Positions 8,830-16,551 of a DNA stretch of 24,541 bases are shown here, in pieces. Origin of the DNA: Bacteroidales bacterium UBA6244 (GTDB lineage Bacteria; Bacteroidota; Bacteroidia; Bacteroidales; F082); the NCBI GenBank assembly GCA_002440885.1, contig DJVY01000114.1, positions 15,219 through 39,759 of the forward strand, read 5' to 3'. The stretch's first letter is position 1; every line of letters begins with the position of its first letter. A program made the position numbers and the translations under genes. The notes beneath the pieces are model-generated. The model did no database searches and had not been told where the DNA came from. It saw only the letters and a program-made list of their open reading frames with translations.

Positions 8830-8867
8830 ATTATAGAACGAAAGCCAAACGGCTTTCGTTCTATAAT
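8830..8867 (+). terminator. Perfect 17-bp inverted repeat after serA
   Basis: The arms 8830-8846 and 8851-8867 are exact reverse complements around an AAAC loop. The stem core is GAACGAAAGCC. A short T-rich tail (TTGTTTA) follows. It could end the serC-serA transcript, act as a partial terminator setting lower expression of the genes downstream, or stabilise the 3' end of the mRNA. Confidence 0.65.
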
Positions 8868-8905
8868 TGTTTATCTGAAAACCAAATTACCAAAAATACA
8901 TTGCC

Positions 8906-9433
8906 ATGCATAGTCAAACAGAAAAATTTGAAAAAACTGAGAAAACCGGAACGTTTTTCCGTTTCGAAGATTTGCGAATTTACCATAAGTCTCTGGATTA
9001 TATTACCTGGGTTCAGGATGTAACTTCCTTGTTTCCTGCAAACGATCCAAGTGAGTTTTCGCTGCGTTTTAACGATTCAGCCCGAAATATTGCTCTGTTC
9101 ATTGCCGAAGGATCGGCAAGAAATAAGAGTCAGTTCATTTACTACTTAAAAATGGCCAAAAGCGCTATCCGCGAGTGCCTGGTGTTCACCATGTTGGCAA
9201 GAAAACAAAGCCATATCGCCGAACTGTACGAAGAAGAGTCAAGAAACCAGTTGATGGAAATGACTAAAATGATCGGTGCACTCATCTCCAGCCTGCAACG
9301 TGCCAATGGAAATGGTAGCAACGGTAACTATAATTATCAAGGCAAAGGCAACGGTGGAGCGTTTAAACCAAATTATCACGACTTCGGTGATGCTGCCGGC
9401 AATGAGCTTGATGATATCTACGAAGAAGACTAG
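8906..9433 (+). CDS. Four-helix-bundle protein (23S rRNA intervening-sequence / S23-type family) with Gly/Asn-rich tail
   Basis: A protein of 175 residues. The core (about 18-130) matches the small four-helix-bundle family once named after 23S rRNA intervening sequences. It has the opening FEDLRIYHKSLDYITWVQ, the RFNDSARNIALFIAEGSARN helix pair and FIYYLKMAKSAIREC. The biochemical role of the family is unknown. This copy differs from the usual ~120-residue form by a charged N-terminal lead and a tail after about 130. The tail is rich in Gly and Asn (NGNGSNGNYNYQGKGNGG) and ends in an acidic stretch (DDIYEED). It lies inside the serine cluster, 117 bases after serA and 31 bases before the DUF1015 gene, so it may be co-expressed with them. 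No TAnnTTTG box was found in the gap; only the hairpin separates it from serA. Confidence 0.82.
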   Translation: MHSQTEKFEKTEKTGTFFRFEDLRIYHKSLDYITWVQDVTSLFPANDPSEFSLRFNDSARNIALFIAEGSARNKSQFIYYLKMAKSAIRECLVFTMLARKQSHIAELYEEESRNQLMEMTKMIGALISSLQRANGNGSNGNYNYQGKGNGGAFKPNYHDFGDAAGNELDDIYEED

Positions 9434-9464
9434 AAATAATATATCTGTTTTAAAATAAATAATT

Positions 9465-10712
9465 ATGGCTACACTTAGAGCATTTAATGGGCTCCGCCCA
9501 CCAAAAGAAATCGTAAAACTGCTGGCCAGTCGTCCTTACGATGTGTTAAACAGCGAAGAGGCCAGAGTTGAAGCTGATGGAAATCCTTATTCGTTGCTGC
9601 ACGTTATTAAGCCGGAAATAGATCTCCCTGAAGGCATTAACTTATATAGTCAGGAAGTTTACGACAAAGCTAAATCGAATTTCGAGGACTTTAAATCGAA
9701 AGGATGGCTTACCCCGGATGATCAAAAATCGCTTTATATCTATGGTCAGACCATGTTTGGGAAAACCCAGTATGGCATAGTAGGCTGCGCTAGTGTTGAC
9801 GACTACATGAACAATGTGATAAAAAAGCACGAACTTACCCGTCCGGATAAGGAAGAGGACAGAATGAAGCATGTACGGATTACCAATGCCAACATGGAGC
9901 CTGTTTTCTTTTCCTATCCCGCCATGGAGGCTATCGACGAAATTGTTGATAACATCATTAAAAACCAAGCTGCTGAATATGATTTTATTGCTGACGATGG
10001 CGTTGGTCATCACTTTTGGGTAATTAGTGACCCTACTATCATTAAACAAATTATTGCCTTGTTCGGGAAATTGCCTTCAACCTATGTGGCTGATGGTCAC
10101 CACCGTACCGCCGCCGCTGCCCTGGTGGGTAACGAAAAAAAGGAAAATAACCCAAATCATACAGGCGAAGAGGAGTACAATTTCTTTTTGGCCGTGCACT
10201 TTCCTGACAATCAACTTACCATTATCGATTATAACCGTGTGGTAAAAGACTTACATGGTTTATCTTCAGCGGATTTTATCAGCAAGTTATCCAAACGTTT
10301 CGATGTAGTGGACATGGGTACCGATATTTACAAACCCAATTCCTTACATAATTTCTCCATGTATCTGGATGGCCATTGGTATTCGCTAACCGCACATGTG
10401 GGTACTTACAACGACAATGATCCTATTGGGGTGCTTGATGTGACTATTCTTACCAATGAAGTGCTTGAACCATTGCTGGGAATTGATGATTTACGCCGAT
10501 CGAAACGGATTGATTTTGTTGGAGGTATCCGTGGGCTGGGCGAGTTGAAAACCCGTGTCGATAGTGGCGAAATGAAGGTTGCTTTTGCTCTCTACCCTGT
10601 GAGCATGAGTCAGTTGATAGATATTGCTGACAGCGGGAAAATTATGCCTCCAAAAACCACCTGGTTTGAACCCAAATTGAGGTCTGGACTTGTAGTACAC
10701 ACATTAGATTAA
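9465..10712 (+). CDS. DUF1015 family protein, candidate serine-metabolism enzyme
   Basis: A cytosolic protein of 415 residues, full length for DUF1015. Visible are the N-terminal motif FNGLRPP (7-13) with RPYDVL, the middle segment DGVGHHFWVI and the signature VADGHHRTAAAAL (208-220). The C-terminus ends with the conserved IMPPKTTWFEPKLRSGL. The family has no firmly established function that I can cite. The DGHHR motif resembles the one in ParB/Srx-fold free serine kinases (SerK, SbnI), which phosphorylate L-serine. Together with its place after serC and serA, this suggests a role in phosphoserine or serine turnover, but that is inference. It shares the strand and tight spacing of the cluster, and the DUF1858 gene starts 4 bases after its stop. 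Confidence 0.9.
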   Translation: MATLRAFNGLRPPKEIVKLLASRPYDVLNSEEARVEADGNPYSLLHVIKPEIDLPEGINLYSQEVYDKAKSNFEDFKSKGWLTPDDQKSLYIYGQTMFGKTQYGIVGCASVDDYMNNVIKKHELTRPDKEEDRMKHVRITNANMEPVFFSYPAMEAIDEIVDNIIKNQAAEYDFIADDGVGHHFWVISDPTIIKQIIALFGKLPSTYVADGHHRTAAAALVGNEKKENNPNHTGEEEYNFFLAVHFPDNQLTIIDYNRVVKDLHGLSSADFISKLSKRFDVVDMGTDIYKPNSLHNFSMYLDGHWYSLTAHVGTYNDNDPIGVLDVTILTNEVLEPLLGIDDLRRSKRIDFVGGIRGLGELKTRVDSGEMKVAFALYPVSMSQLIDIADSGKIMPPKTTWFEPKLRSGLVVHTLD

Positions 10713-10716
10713 AAAA

Positions 10717-10923
10717 ATGATTACCAAAGAAATAAGTATAGAATCGTTGGTGGAAACCTATCCGTTTTCGGTACGCTATCTTATGGAAAAAGGAATCCGT
10801 TGCATCATGTGCGGCGAACCTATATGGGGTACGCTGGAGGAAGCCGCCCGCGAAAAGGGATTCGATGATGTGACAATTCAACAATTTGTCAGCGACCTGA
10901 ATAAAATGGCTTTGGGTCAATAG
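10717..10923 (+). CDS. DUF1858 small protein with CxxC motif
   Basis: A 68-residue cytosolic protein matching DUF1858, a small helical domain found alone or beside redox and hybrid-cluster proteins. The family pattern is clear: ISIESLVETYPFSVRYL, then the conserved G-x-x-C-x-x-C-G-x-P segment (GIRCIMCGEP, Cys29 and Cys32), then WGTLEEAAREKGF. The two cysteines could bind a metal or form a disulfide; nothing here decides. It starts 4 bases after the DUF1015 stop, so the two are almost certainly translated from one message, making it the last gene of the serine cluster. It converges on pdxH 18 bases away, with a hairpin between and across the pdxH stop. Confidence 0.85.
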   Translation: MITKEISIESLVETYPFSVRYLMEKGIRCIMCGEPIWGTLEEAAREKGFDDVTIQQFVSDLNKMALGQ

Positions 10924-10941
10924 AATTATTTAGTCGATAGG

Positions 10942-10964
10942 TTAGGGGGCAAGTTGCCCCTTAA
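10942..10964. terminator. Hairpin between convergent DUF1858 and pdxH genes
   Basis: Arms TTAGGGGGCA (10942-10951) and TGCCCCTTAA (10955-10964) pair around AGT, with one G-T pair. The hairpin includes the last codons and the stop of pdxH. No long T-run follows on either strand, so it is a probable but not certain bidirectional terminator. Confidence 0.5.
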
Positions 10965-11571
10965 TCCATTGACTGTCTTTTTGTTCAAAAATTAGTCTTT
11001 GGTGTAGGCGTTTTGCCCCACCTTGCCAAAATTCAAAATAGTCTGGTTTTAATTGATATCCTCCCCAAAACAGTGGACAAGCTGGTTTTTGATGGAGTTG
11101 GTTGTAGGCTGCTATCTCTGACTTTAGTGCATCCAAATCTTTTATAGGTCGACTTTGAGGGGACAACAAGGCAGATATTTGACTATCAAGCGGTCGCGAT
11201 GAAAAATACTTTTTCGATTGTTCATAGCTCATTTTTTCGACTATACCCTCCACACGAACCTGGCGCTCCAGCTCTTTCCAAAAAAAAAGTAGGCTGGCCT
11301 GCGGGTTTTCTGCCAGCTCATGTCCTTTACGACTTTCGTAATTGGTGTAAAAAGATAACCCATCTTCCTCAATACCTTTCAACAATACCACCCTGGAAGA
11401 GGGTCGCCCATTAACCCCTACCGTACTGATTACCATAGCATTAAATTCAGGAATGTGTCTGTCTTCGGCTTCTTCTAGCCATTTTTTTAGTAGAAGTGCA
11501 GGTGATTGACCTGCCTGATCAGGGTTAAAAATAAATCGACCAAAATCCCGTCGAAGATCTTCAAGTTTCAT
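10942..11571 (-). CDS. pdxH: Pyridoxamine/pyridoxine 5'-phosphate oxidase
   Basis: An FMN-dependent oxidase that makes pyridoxal 5'-phosphate from PNP or PMP, in biosynthesis and salvage. At 209 residues it is of normal length. Motifs run in family order: NAMVISTVGVNGRPSSRVVLLK for FMN binding, FYTNYESRKGHELAENP, the dimer-interface and FMN segment FFWKELERQVRVEG, then SRPLDSQISALLSPQS. The C-terminal signature FEFWQGGAKRLHQR, with the conserved Arg-Leu-His for substrate, leads to the ending LAP. No residue appears to be missing. It is transcribed away from the DUF218-DUF1684 gene, with an exact -7 box at 11601-11594. SerC, encoded nearby, is a PLP enzyme, but the two are not in one operon. 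Confidence 0.96.
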   Translation of the reverse strand: MKLEDLRRDFGRFIFNPDQAGQSPALLLKKWLEEAEDRHIPEFNAMVISTVGVNGRPSSRVVLLKGIEEDGLSFYTNYESRKGHELAENPQASLLFFWKELERQVRVEGIVEKMSYEQSKKYFSSRPLDSQISALLSPQSRPIKDLDALKSEIAAYNQLHQKPACPLFWGGYQLKPDYFEFWQGGAKRLHQRLIFEQKDSQWIKGQLAP

Positions 11572-11584
11572 AAGTTTAAATTGT

Positions 11585-11592
11585 TAACTTTG
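11585..11592 (+). promoter_or_regulatory. -7 box TAACTTTG for the DUF218-DUF1684/kinase/NtrC operon
   Basis: An exact TAnnTTTG match 29 bases before the ATG at 11621. It sits one base from the oppositely oriented pdxH box, so the two polymerase footprints must overlap. Confidence 0.5.
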
Positions 11593-11593
11593 A

Positions 11594-11601
11594 CAAAAGT
11601 A
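11594..11601 (-). promoter_or_regulatory. -7 box TACTTTTG for pdxH
   Basis: An exact TAnnTTTG match on the minus strand, 22 bases upstream of the pdxH ATG. No clear -33 element was found. Confidence 0.5.
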
Positions 11602-11620
11602 ATAATCCTGTTGAAACAGT

Positions 11621-12853
11621 ATGTCGAAACAATATTTTAGGCTTTTTCATCAAAAGAAATGCTATCGGCCTACCTGGTTTGGGTGGTTGATTATCTTGCT
11701 GGTTTTGGCTATCTTTTTCCGGTTGTCATTGCCGCTTTCTATTAAGTATCTGTCACTAAATAAGCCTGTTAATGCCAAAACGCTTGTCGTGGAAGGTTGG
11801 GTGGAGACTTACGTGGTAATGGATGCTTTGAAGTATTATCATGAAAATGGATACGAACGTTTGATTGTCACGGGTATCCCTATCACCATTTACGAATACA
11901 TTGCTCCATACCGCAATACGGCCGAAGCGACGATTTTTTCCATGAAGCACTTTGGTTTTACTGACACCATTTATCGTGCTGTTATCCCTTCCAACACGTT
12001 TACCGACAGAACCTATAGTACTGGTTTAATGGTCGGTCAGCTGTTTGATGACCATCCGGAATGGGAAAAATCTGTTGATATTTATTCAGTGGGTGTCCAT
12101 GCGCGCCGAAGTCGGTATTTGTTTAAAATGGCTCTGGGCAAGCTTTTTCAAGTGGGTATCATTTCACACCCGGACCGGACATTTTTAGCCGATCATTGGT
12201 GGAAAAGTAGCAAAGGCTTTCGTAATGTGACCAATGAAATGATCGCCACCCCTTATGCCTTGCTTTTTTTTAATCCCGACAGGACCGAAATCAATCAACG
12301 TATGTCGCAAGGTACGCTTATCGATGAAATTCTGGAATCGCGTGCCATAAAGCATCTGGAGTTTGCCGACTCACTTACCTCTCCTTTTAATAAAGAGGAG
12401 TTGGCAGAGTTTGCAGGGTTCAGTTATTTCGACCCTGATCTGAGTTATCGAATTCAGGCTACTTTCAAAGTGGACACATCACAACCTCCGTTTAGTTTGC
12501 CTACTACCACTGACCGGTTACCGGTATACAGAAAGTACGGAATATTAAAGTTCCATGTCAACAGCGATACTTGCGAATTAACCGCCTTTCAAAATATGGC
12601 CTTTATACATCATCCTGAATATGGAGGTCTGCTTTTTGTTCCTTTTGGTGATTTAACCAACGGTGAAGAAACTTACAAAGCGGGCCGGTTCATGGACATC
12701 CCAATTCCGGCCGGTGATTCGGCAATGCTCGACTTCAATCAGGCTTACAATCCTTATTGTGCCTATAATGAACGGTGGTCGTGTCCATTGGTGCCTTTTG
12801 AGAATCAGTTGAACATCCGGATACCGGCAGGTGAAAAAAAATACAAGCACTAA
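11621..12853 (+). CDS. Membrane-anchored DUF218 (YdcF/SanA-like) and DUF1684 fusion protein
   Basis: A protein of 410 residues with two recognisable parts. A basic start leads to one membrane helix (WLIILLVLAIFFRLSLPL, 22-39). The first domain (about 50-215) resembles the DUF218/YdcF-SanA family: KTLVVEGW, a Tyr-rich strand then LIVTGIP, NTAEATIFSMKHFGF and YSVGVHARRSRYLF, which fits the conserved H-x-R-R segment. The second domain (about 240-408) matches DUF1684. It has an N-terminal helix with SPFNKEELAEFAGFSYF, then YRKYGILKFHV, GLLFVPFGDLTNGEETYKAGRF and the signature DFNQAYNPYCAYNERWSCPLVPFENQLNI. Neither part has a proven substrate; DUF218 proteins are linked to envelope integrity. One helix at the N-terminus suggests both domains face the periplasm. 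The kinase gene begins 6 bases after its stop. Confidence 0.8.
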   Translation: MSKQYFRLFHQKKCYRPTWFGWLIILLVLAIFFRLSLPLSIKYLSLNKPVNAKTLVVEGWVETYVVMDALKYYHENGYERLIVTGIPITIYEYIAPYRNTAEATIFSMKHFGFTDTIYRAVIPSNTFTDRTYSTGLMVGQLFDDHPEWEKSVDIYSVGVHARRSRYLFKMALGKLFQVGIISHPDRTFLADHWWKSSKGFRNVTNEMIATPYALLFFNPDRTEINQRMSQGTLIDEILESRAIKHLEFADSLTSPFNKEELAEFAGFSYFDPDLSYRIQATFKVDTSQPPFSLPTTTDRLPVYRKYGILKFHVNSDTCELTAFQNMAFIHHPEYGGLLFVPFGDLTNGEETYKAGRFMDIPIPAGDSAMLDFNQAYNPYCAYNERWSCPLVPFENQLNIRIPAGEKKYKH

Positions 12854-12859
12854 CGATCC

Positions 12860-15073
12860 ATGGAAATACATAATGTAAAACTCTTACTTGTTGAAGATGA
12901 TAGCATCATACGAAATGTTTATCAGCAGCTGATCGGTCAATTTGTTAGTCATGTGCTGGTGGCCGCAAACGGTGAAGAAGGATACGAAATGTTTGTAGAA
13001 CATCAGCCCGATATCATCCTTACGGATATCAAGATGCCGGTGATGAACGGGTTAGATATGATTAACAAGATCCGGCTTACCGATAAGCAAGTGCGCGTGG
13101 TCATCATGTCGGCTTATGGCGAATCCCGGTTTTTTTTAAAGGCTATCGAATCTGGCGTCAAAGGCTTTTTAATTAAACCTATCAACAACAATCAATTATA
13201 CGAGGTAATTCGTGAGCAAATCAGAGAGGTGCTGCTTGAAAAATCGTTGCGTGAAGAGGAACTTAGACGGCAGGTTGCTGAGAGAGAACGCGACAAGAGT
13301 GAGAATATCCTAAAGGTGTTGAATTATGCTACAGCCATGTTTCTAACCAAAGGTGTCAGTGCCATTTCTATTAATGATGCGCTCTCAAAGATTGGCGAAA
13401 TAACCAAGGTGTCTCGCGTGTACATTTTTAAGAAAGAGGTTTTTGAAAGAACCGAAGTAGTGAGCCAAATTTATGAATGGGTGGCAAAAGGTATCGAACC
13501 TCAGCTTGATAACGAAGAGCTGGTAAATATTCCTATCCATGGTACAATTTTTCACCGTTGGGCAGCTATTCTTACCAACCGACAGAATGTAACACTTATA
13601 GTCAGGATGGTTGAAAATGTTGATGAGCGTGAAATGCTGGAAAGTCAGGGGATAAAATCAGTGCTGGCCATCCCTATTTTTGTGAAGAACGAATGGTGGG
13701 GTTTTATTGGTTTCGATGATTGCCTCGAAGAGCGCATCTGGACTGAATCGGAGACATATACTCTGGGGATGTTGGCTTTTAATCTGGGGGGCGCAATTTA
13801 TCGGCGAAACGTGGAAGATCAGCTGAACCAGTTAAATGCAAACCTCGAAAAACGGGTGAAACAAAGAACGCTTGCACTGGAACAAGAGGTGGCTGAACGA
13901 ACTTTTACAGAAGAACTCTTGCGCGAAAGTGAGGAGAAATACCGCCTTATCTATGAAAATGCTAACGATGGGATTATCCTGGTTAAGCAACAAATGGTTT
14001 TTCTGGTAAACCCAAAAGTTAGTGATATTTTCCAGGCGATGCCCCGTGAGATAATAGGTAAAAGGTTTTCTGATTTTTTCTTGCCTGAATATTCGGGTAT
14101 GTTGAATAATTTGTTGGATCAGAGCAGGGCGGATGAAGTGGCTCACGAGGAGGAACTGTTTGCTGAATCCGTTCAACATAAGTGGATTGGACTGAAAGTT
14201 TCGTTTATCGTGTGGGATAATGATCCTTCCCATTTGGTTTTTATTTCAGATATTACCAAGCGCAGAGTAGCCGAAAAGGAGTTGTTCGAATTAAATACCC
14301 AACTTGAAGCACGTGTCCGTGAAGAAATTAGCAGGGTGGAGCAACAGCAACAATTGTTGGTGCAAAAATCTAAAATCGAGTCCATTGGCGAGTTGTCTGC
14401 CGGTCTGGCGCACGAAATTAATCAACCCTTAGTTGGTATTTCAATGGGATTGGAAAATATCCACAACAAGCTGGTGGATAATTCATTAAAGGATGATTAC
14501 CTGAAGAATAAAATCAATATGCTGTTTAAGGATATTGAGCGTATTCAAAATATTATCAACCATGTTCGTATTTTTTCGCGTGATCAGGAAAAGCTTGAAA
14601 TGGAAGTCGTGGACATCCCTATGGTTATTGGCAATGCGTTGTCGTTGGTTACCAGGCAGTTTATGGATCACGAAGTGGACTTACGCACCTGCATTCCGGA
14701 TGGTGATTTTTTTACTCATGGCAATGGTTTTCGTTTAGAACAAGTTTTGTTGAATGTACTATCGAATGCAAAATATGCAGTAGAAGAGCGGGGGAAACTT
14801 AAGCATGAACAATACAATAAACTTATAATGATCAGTTTAGACTCCGTTGGCGATAAGAACGTAATCATTATCGAAGACAATGGAATTGGGATAGACAGCA
14901 AAATTATCCACCAAATATTTAACCCGTTTTTCACCACCAAAAGCGAGGAGAAGGGAACGGGTCTTGGATTATCCATTTCGTATGGAATTATTAAGGAAAT
15001 GCAGGGCGATATTCGTGTAGAAAGTGAAGTCGGCCGTTTTACCAAAGTTTTTATAACCTTACCAAAAGTTTAA
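12860..15073 (+). CDS. Sensor histidine kinase with N-terminal receiver (REC-GAF-PAS-HisKA-HATPase)
   Basis: A soluble kinase of 737 residues with no membrane segment. The N-terminal receiver (5-120) has the acidic pair at 13-14, phospho-acceptor D56 in ILTDIKMP and K106 in IKPI. A coiled coil (about 120-150) leads to a GAF-like domain (about 155-315). A second coiled coil precedes a PAS domain (about 355-470, EEKYRLIYENANDGIILV) and a third leads to the DHp helix. The phospho-His is H518 in AGLAHEINQPLVGIS, the HEINQP type common in partners of NtrC-like regulators. The HATPase shows LNVLSNAKYAV, EDNGIGID and KGTGLGLSI. The receiver at the front means another kinase or Hpt may control it. 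It starts 6 bases after the fusion gene, and the NtrC-type gene begins 2 bases after its stop, so all three form one operon. Confidence 0.93.
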   Translation: MEIHNVKLLLVEDDSIIRNVYQQLIGQFVSHVLVAANGEEGYEMFVEHQPDIILTDIKMPVMNGLDMINKIRLTDKQVRVVIMSAYGESRFFLKAIESGVKGFLIKPINNNQLYEVIREQIREVLLEKSLREEELRRQVAERERDKSENILKVLNYATAMFLTKGVSAISINDALSKIGEITKVSRVYIFKKEVFERTEVVSQIYEWVAKGIEPQLDNEELVNIPIHGTIFHRWAAILTNRQNVTLIVRMVENVDEREMLESQGIKSVLAIPIFVKNEWWGFIGFDDCLEERIWTESETYTLGMLAFNLGGAIYRRNVEDQLNQLNANLEKRVKQRTLALEQEVAERTFTEELLRESEEKYRLIYENANDGIILVKQQMVFLVNPKVSDIFQAMPREIIGKRFSDFFLPEYSGMLNNLLDQSRADEVAHEEELFAESVQHKWIGLKVSFIVWDNDPSHLVFISDITKRRVAEKELFELNTQLEARVREEISRVEQQQQLLVQKSKIESIGELSAGLAHEINQPLVGISMGLENIHNKLVDNSLKDDYLKNKINMLFKDIERIQNIINHVRIFSRDQEKLEMEVVDIPMVIGNALSLVTRQFMDHEVDLRTCIPDGDFFTHGNGFRLEQVLLNVLSNAKYAVEERGKLKHEQYNKLIMISLDSVGDKNVIIIEDNGIGIDSKIIHQIFNPFFTTKSEEKGTGLGLSISYGIIKEMQGDIRVESEVGRFTKVFITLPKV

Positions 15074-15075
15074 GT

Positions 15076-16500
15076 ATGTCGACACAATTAAATATTCTGG
15101 TATTAGATGATGAGCCCAGAGTTCTGGATGAGATAGAGGAGTTTCTGGTGGGTAAAAATTACCGTGTTTTTACAGCAGGACTGCCATCGGTGGCGTTTGG
15201 GATATTATCCGCTGAAGAAGTGAACATCATGATTTTAGATGTTAAACTCCCTGAGATGGGAGGGCTGGAGGTGCTCAAAAAAGTAAAACTCTCCTATCCG
15301 GAAATTGAAGTGATTATGATCTCCGGGCATGGCGATATGGACACTGTTATTCAGGCCATGCGCCATGGCGCTACAGATTATTTTCCTAAACCATTCAGGT
15401 TGTTTGAGATAAATAACGCTATCACCCGTACACGGCGTTACATCGAGGTTTCAAGTCAGTTAAAAAGCGCTACTGCCAGTCTGGAAGTGCTTTCGCGAAA
15501 ACTGATTGAAAGCATTGGCACTCAGCTTATCGGTGAAAGTCAGGCGATGAAACATGTGCTTCATTTAATGGCAAAGGTGTCACAGGCCGACAATACTTCG
15601 GTGCTTATTTTGGGTGAAAGCGGTACAGGTAAGGAATTGGTGGCTCATGGCATTCATTACTTAAGTCAGCGAATTCGTCAGCCTTTTTACTCAGTAAACT
15701 GTTCAGCCATACCCGAAACCCTTTTCGAGAGTGAGTTTTTTGGCCATAAAAAAGGAGCGTTTACCGGTGCACTGGAAGAAAAACCCGGCTGGTTTGAGAT
15801 TGCCGACAAAGGAACTCTTTTTTTGGACGAGATTTCGGATATGCCCTTGAATCAGCAGGCGAAGTTATTGCGTGTTCTGGAAGAAAGAAAGGTGAGTAAG
15901 CTGGGATCAAAACAAAGCCGTAGCGTTGACGTACGCGTAATTGCTGCTTCAAATCAGAACCTTGAAGATATGGCCGAAAAGGGTACTTTCAGAAATGACC
16001 TCTTTCATCGCTTGAGCATTTTCGTGATAGAAATACCTCCACTACGCAACCGAACTGATGATATTCCACTGATAGCAAGGCATTTTGTAGAGCATTATGC
16101 CAAGATCATGAATAAACCCGCGTTGTCCATCCATCCCGATGCCATGAATTTACTTCAGCAGCATCATTATCCCGGAAACATTCGTGAATTGAGGAACATT
16201 ATCGAACGTGCTGTAATCATGTGTGAGGGATATGTTATTATGCCTGAACATGTTACCTTTAAGGGAAAGGAAAATATAAAAACAGCTGATCACCCGAGTG
16301 AAAATGAAGGCGTAGCAATGAACCACCCTGATATGGACTTGCCGATATTAACCTCACACAACTTTGATCTGGAAGATAACACCAGGGCCATCATCATCGC
16401 TGCGCTTGAAGCGAGCGGCAACAGCAAGAGAAAGGCTTGTGAGCTGTTGAATATCACCTGGCAGGCACTAAACCGGCGCATGACGAAATACGGGATGTAA
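15076..16500 (+). CDS. NtrC-type sigma-54-dependent response regulator
   Basis: A DNA-binding activator of 474 residues, the expected output of the kinase 2 bases upstream. The receiver (5-120) has DD at 11-12, D55 in ILDVKLP and K105 in PKPF. The AAA+ domain (about 150-375) has Walker A GESGTGKE (180-187), the sigma-54 contact loop GAFTGA (227-232), Walker B TLFLDEI (247-253) and the arginine-finger region FRNDLFHRL. A Fis-type helix-turn-helix ends the protein (about 436-474, ALEASGNSKRKACELLNITWQAL). It should therefore open sigma-54 promoters when phosphorylated; the targets are not visible here. The stop codon sits in the A-run that forms the T-tail of the rplT terminator on the opposite strand. 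Confidence 0.96.
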   Translation: MSTQLNILVLDDEPRVLDEIEEFLVGKNYRVFTAGLPSVAFGILSAEEVNIMILDVKLPEMGGLEVLKKVKLSYPEIEVIMISGHGDMDTVIQAMRHGATDYFPKPFRLFEINNAITRTRRYIEVSSQLKSATASLEVLSRKLIESIGTQLIGESQAMKHVLHLMAKVSQADNTSVLILGESGTGKELVAHGIHYLSQRIRQPFYSVNCSAIPETLFESEFFGHKKGAFTGALEEKPGWFEIADKGTLFLDEISDMPLNQQAKLLRVLEERKVSKLGSKQSRSVDVRVIAASNQNLEDMAEKGTFRNDLFHRLSIFVIEIPPLRNRTDDIPLIARHFVEHYAKIMNKPALSIHPDAMNLLQQHHYPGNIRELRNIIERAVIMCEGYVIMPEHVTFKGKENIKTADHPSENEGVAMNHPDMDLPILTSHNFDLEDNTRAIIIAALEASGNSKRKACELLNITWQALNRRMTKYGM

Positions 16501-16529
16501 AAAAAAGGCTGCCACCAGAAGTGACAGCC
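16498..16529 (-). terminator. Rho-independent terminator of the thrS-infC-rpmI-rplT operon
   Basis: On the minus strand GGCTGTCAC (16529-16521), a five-base loop and GTGGCAGCC (16515-16507) form a stem with one mismatch, followed at once by eight T residues. The T-run overlaps the stop of the convergent NtrC-type gene. It may also slow plus-strand transcription, but no T-run follows on that side. Confidence 0.75.
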
Positions 16530-16551
16530 CATATCTTGAAAAAGTCTCTTG

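Noticed and set aside
13832..14233. Open frame of 133 codons antisense to the receiver-first kinase
   Set aside because: It overlaps the conserved PAS and coiled-coil coding region, and the product is a compositional shadow.
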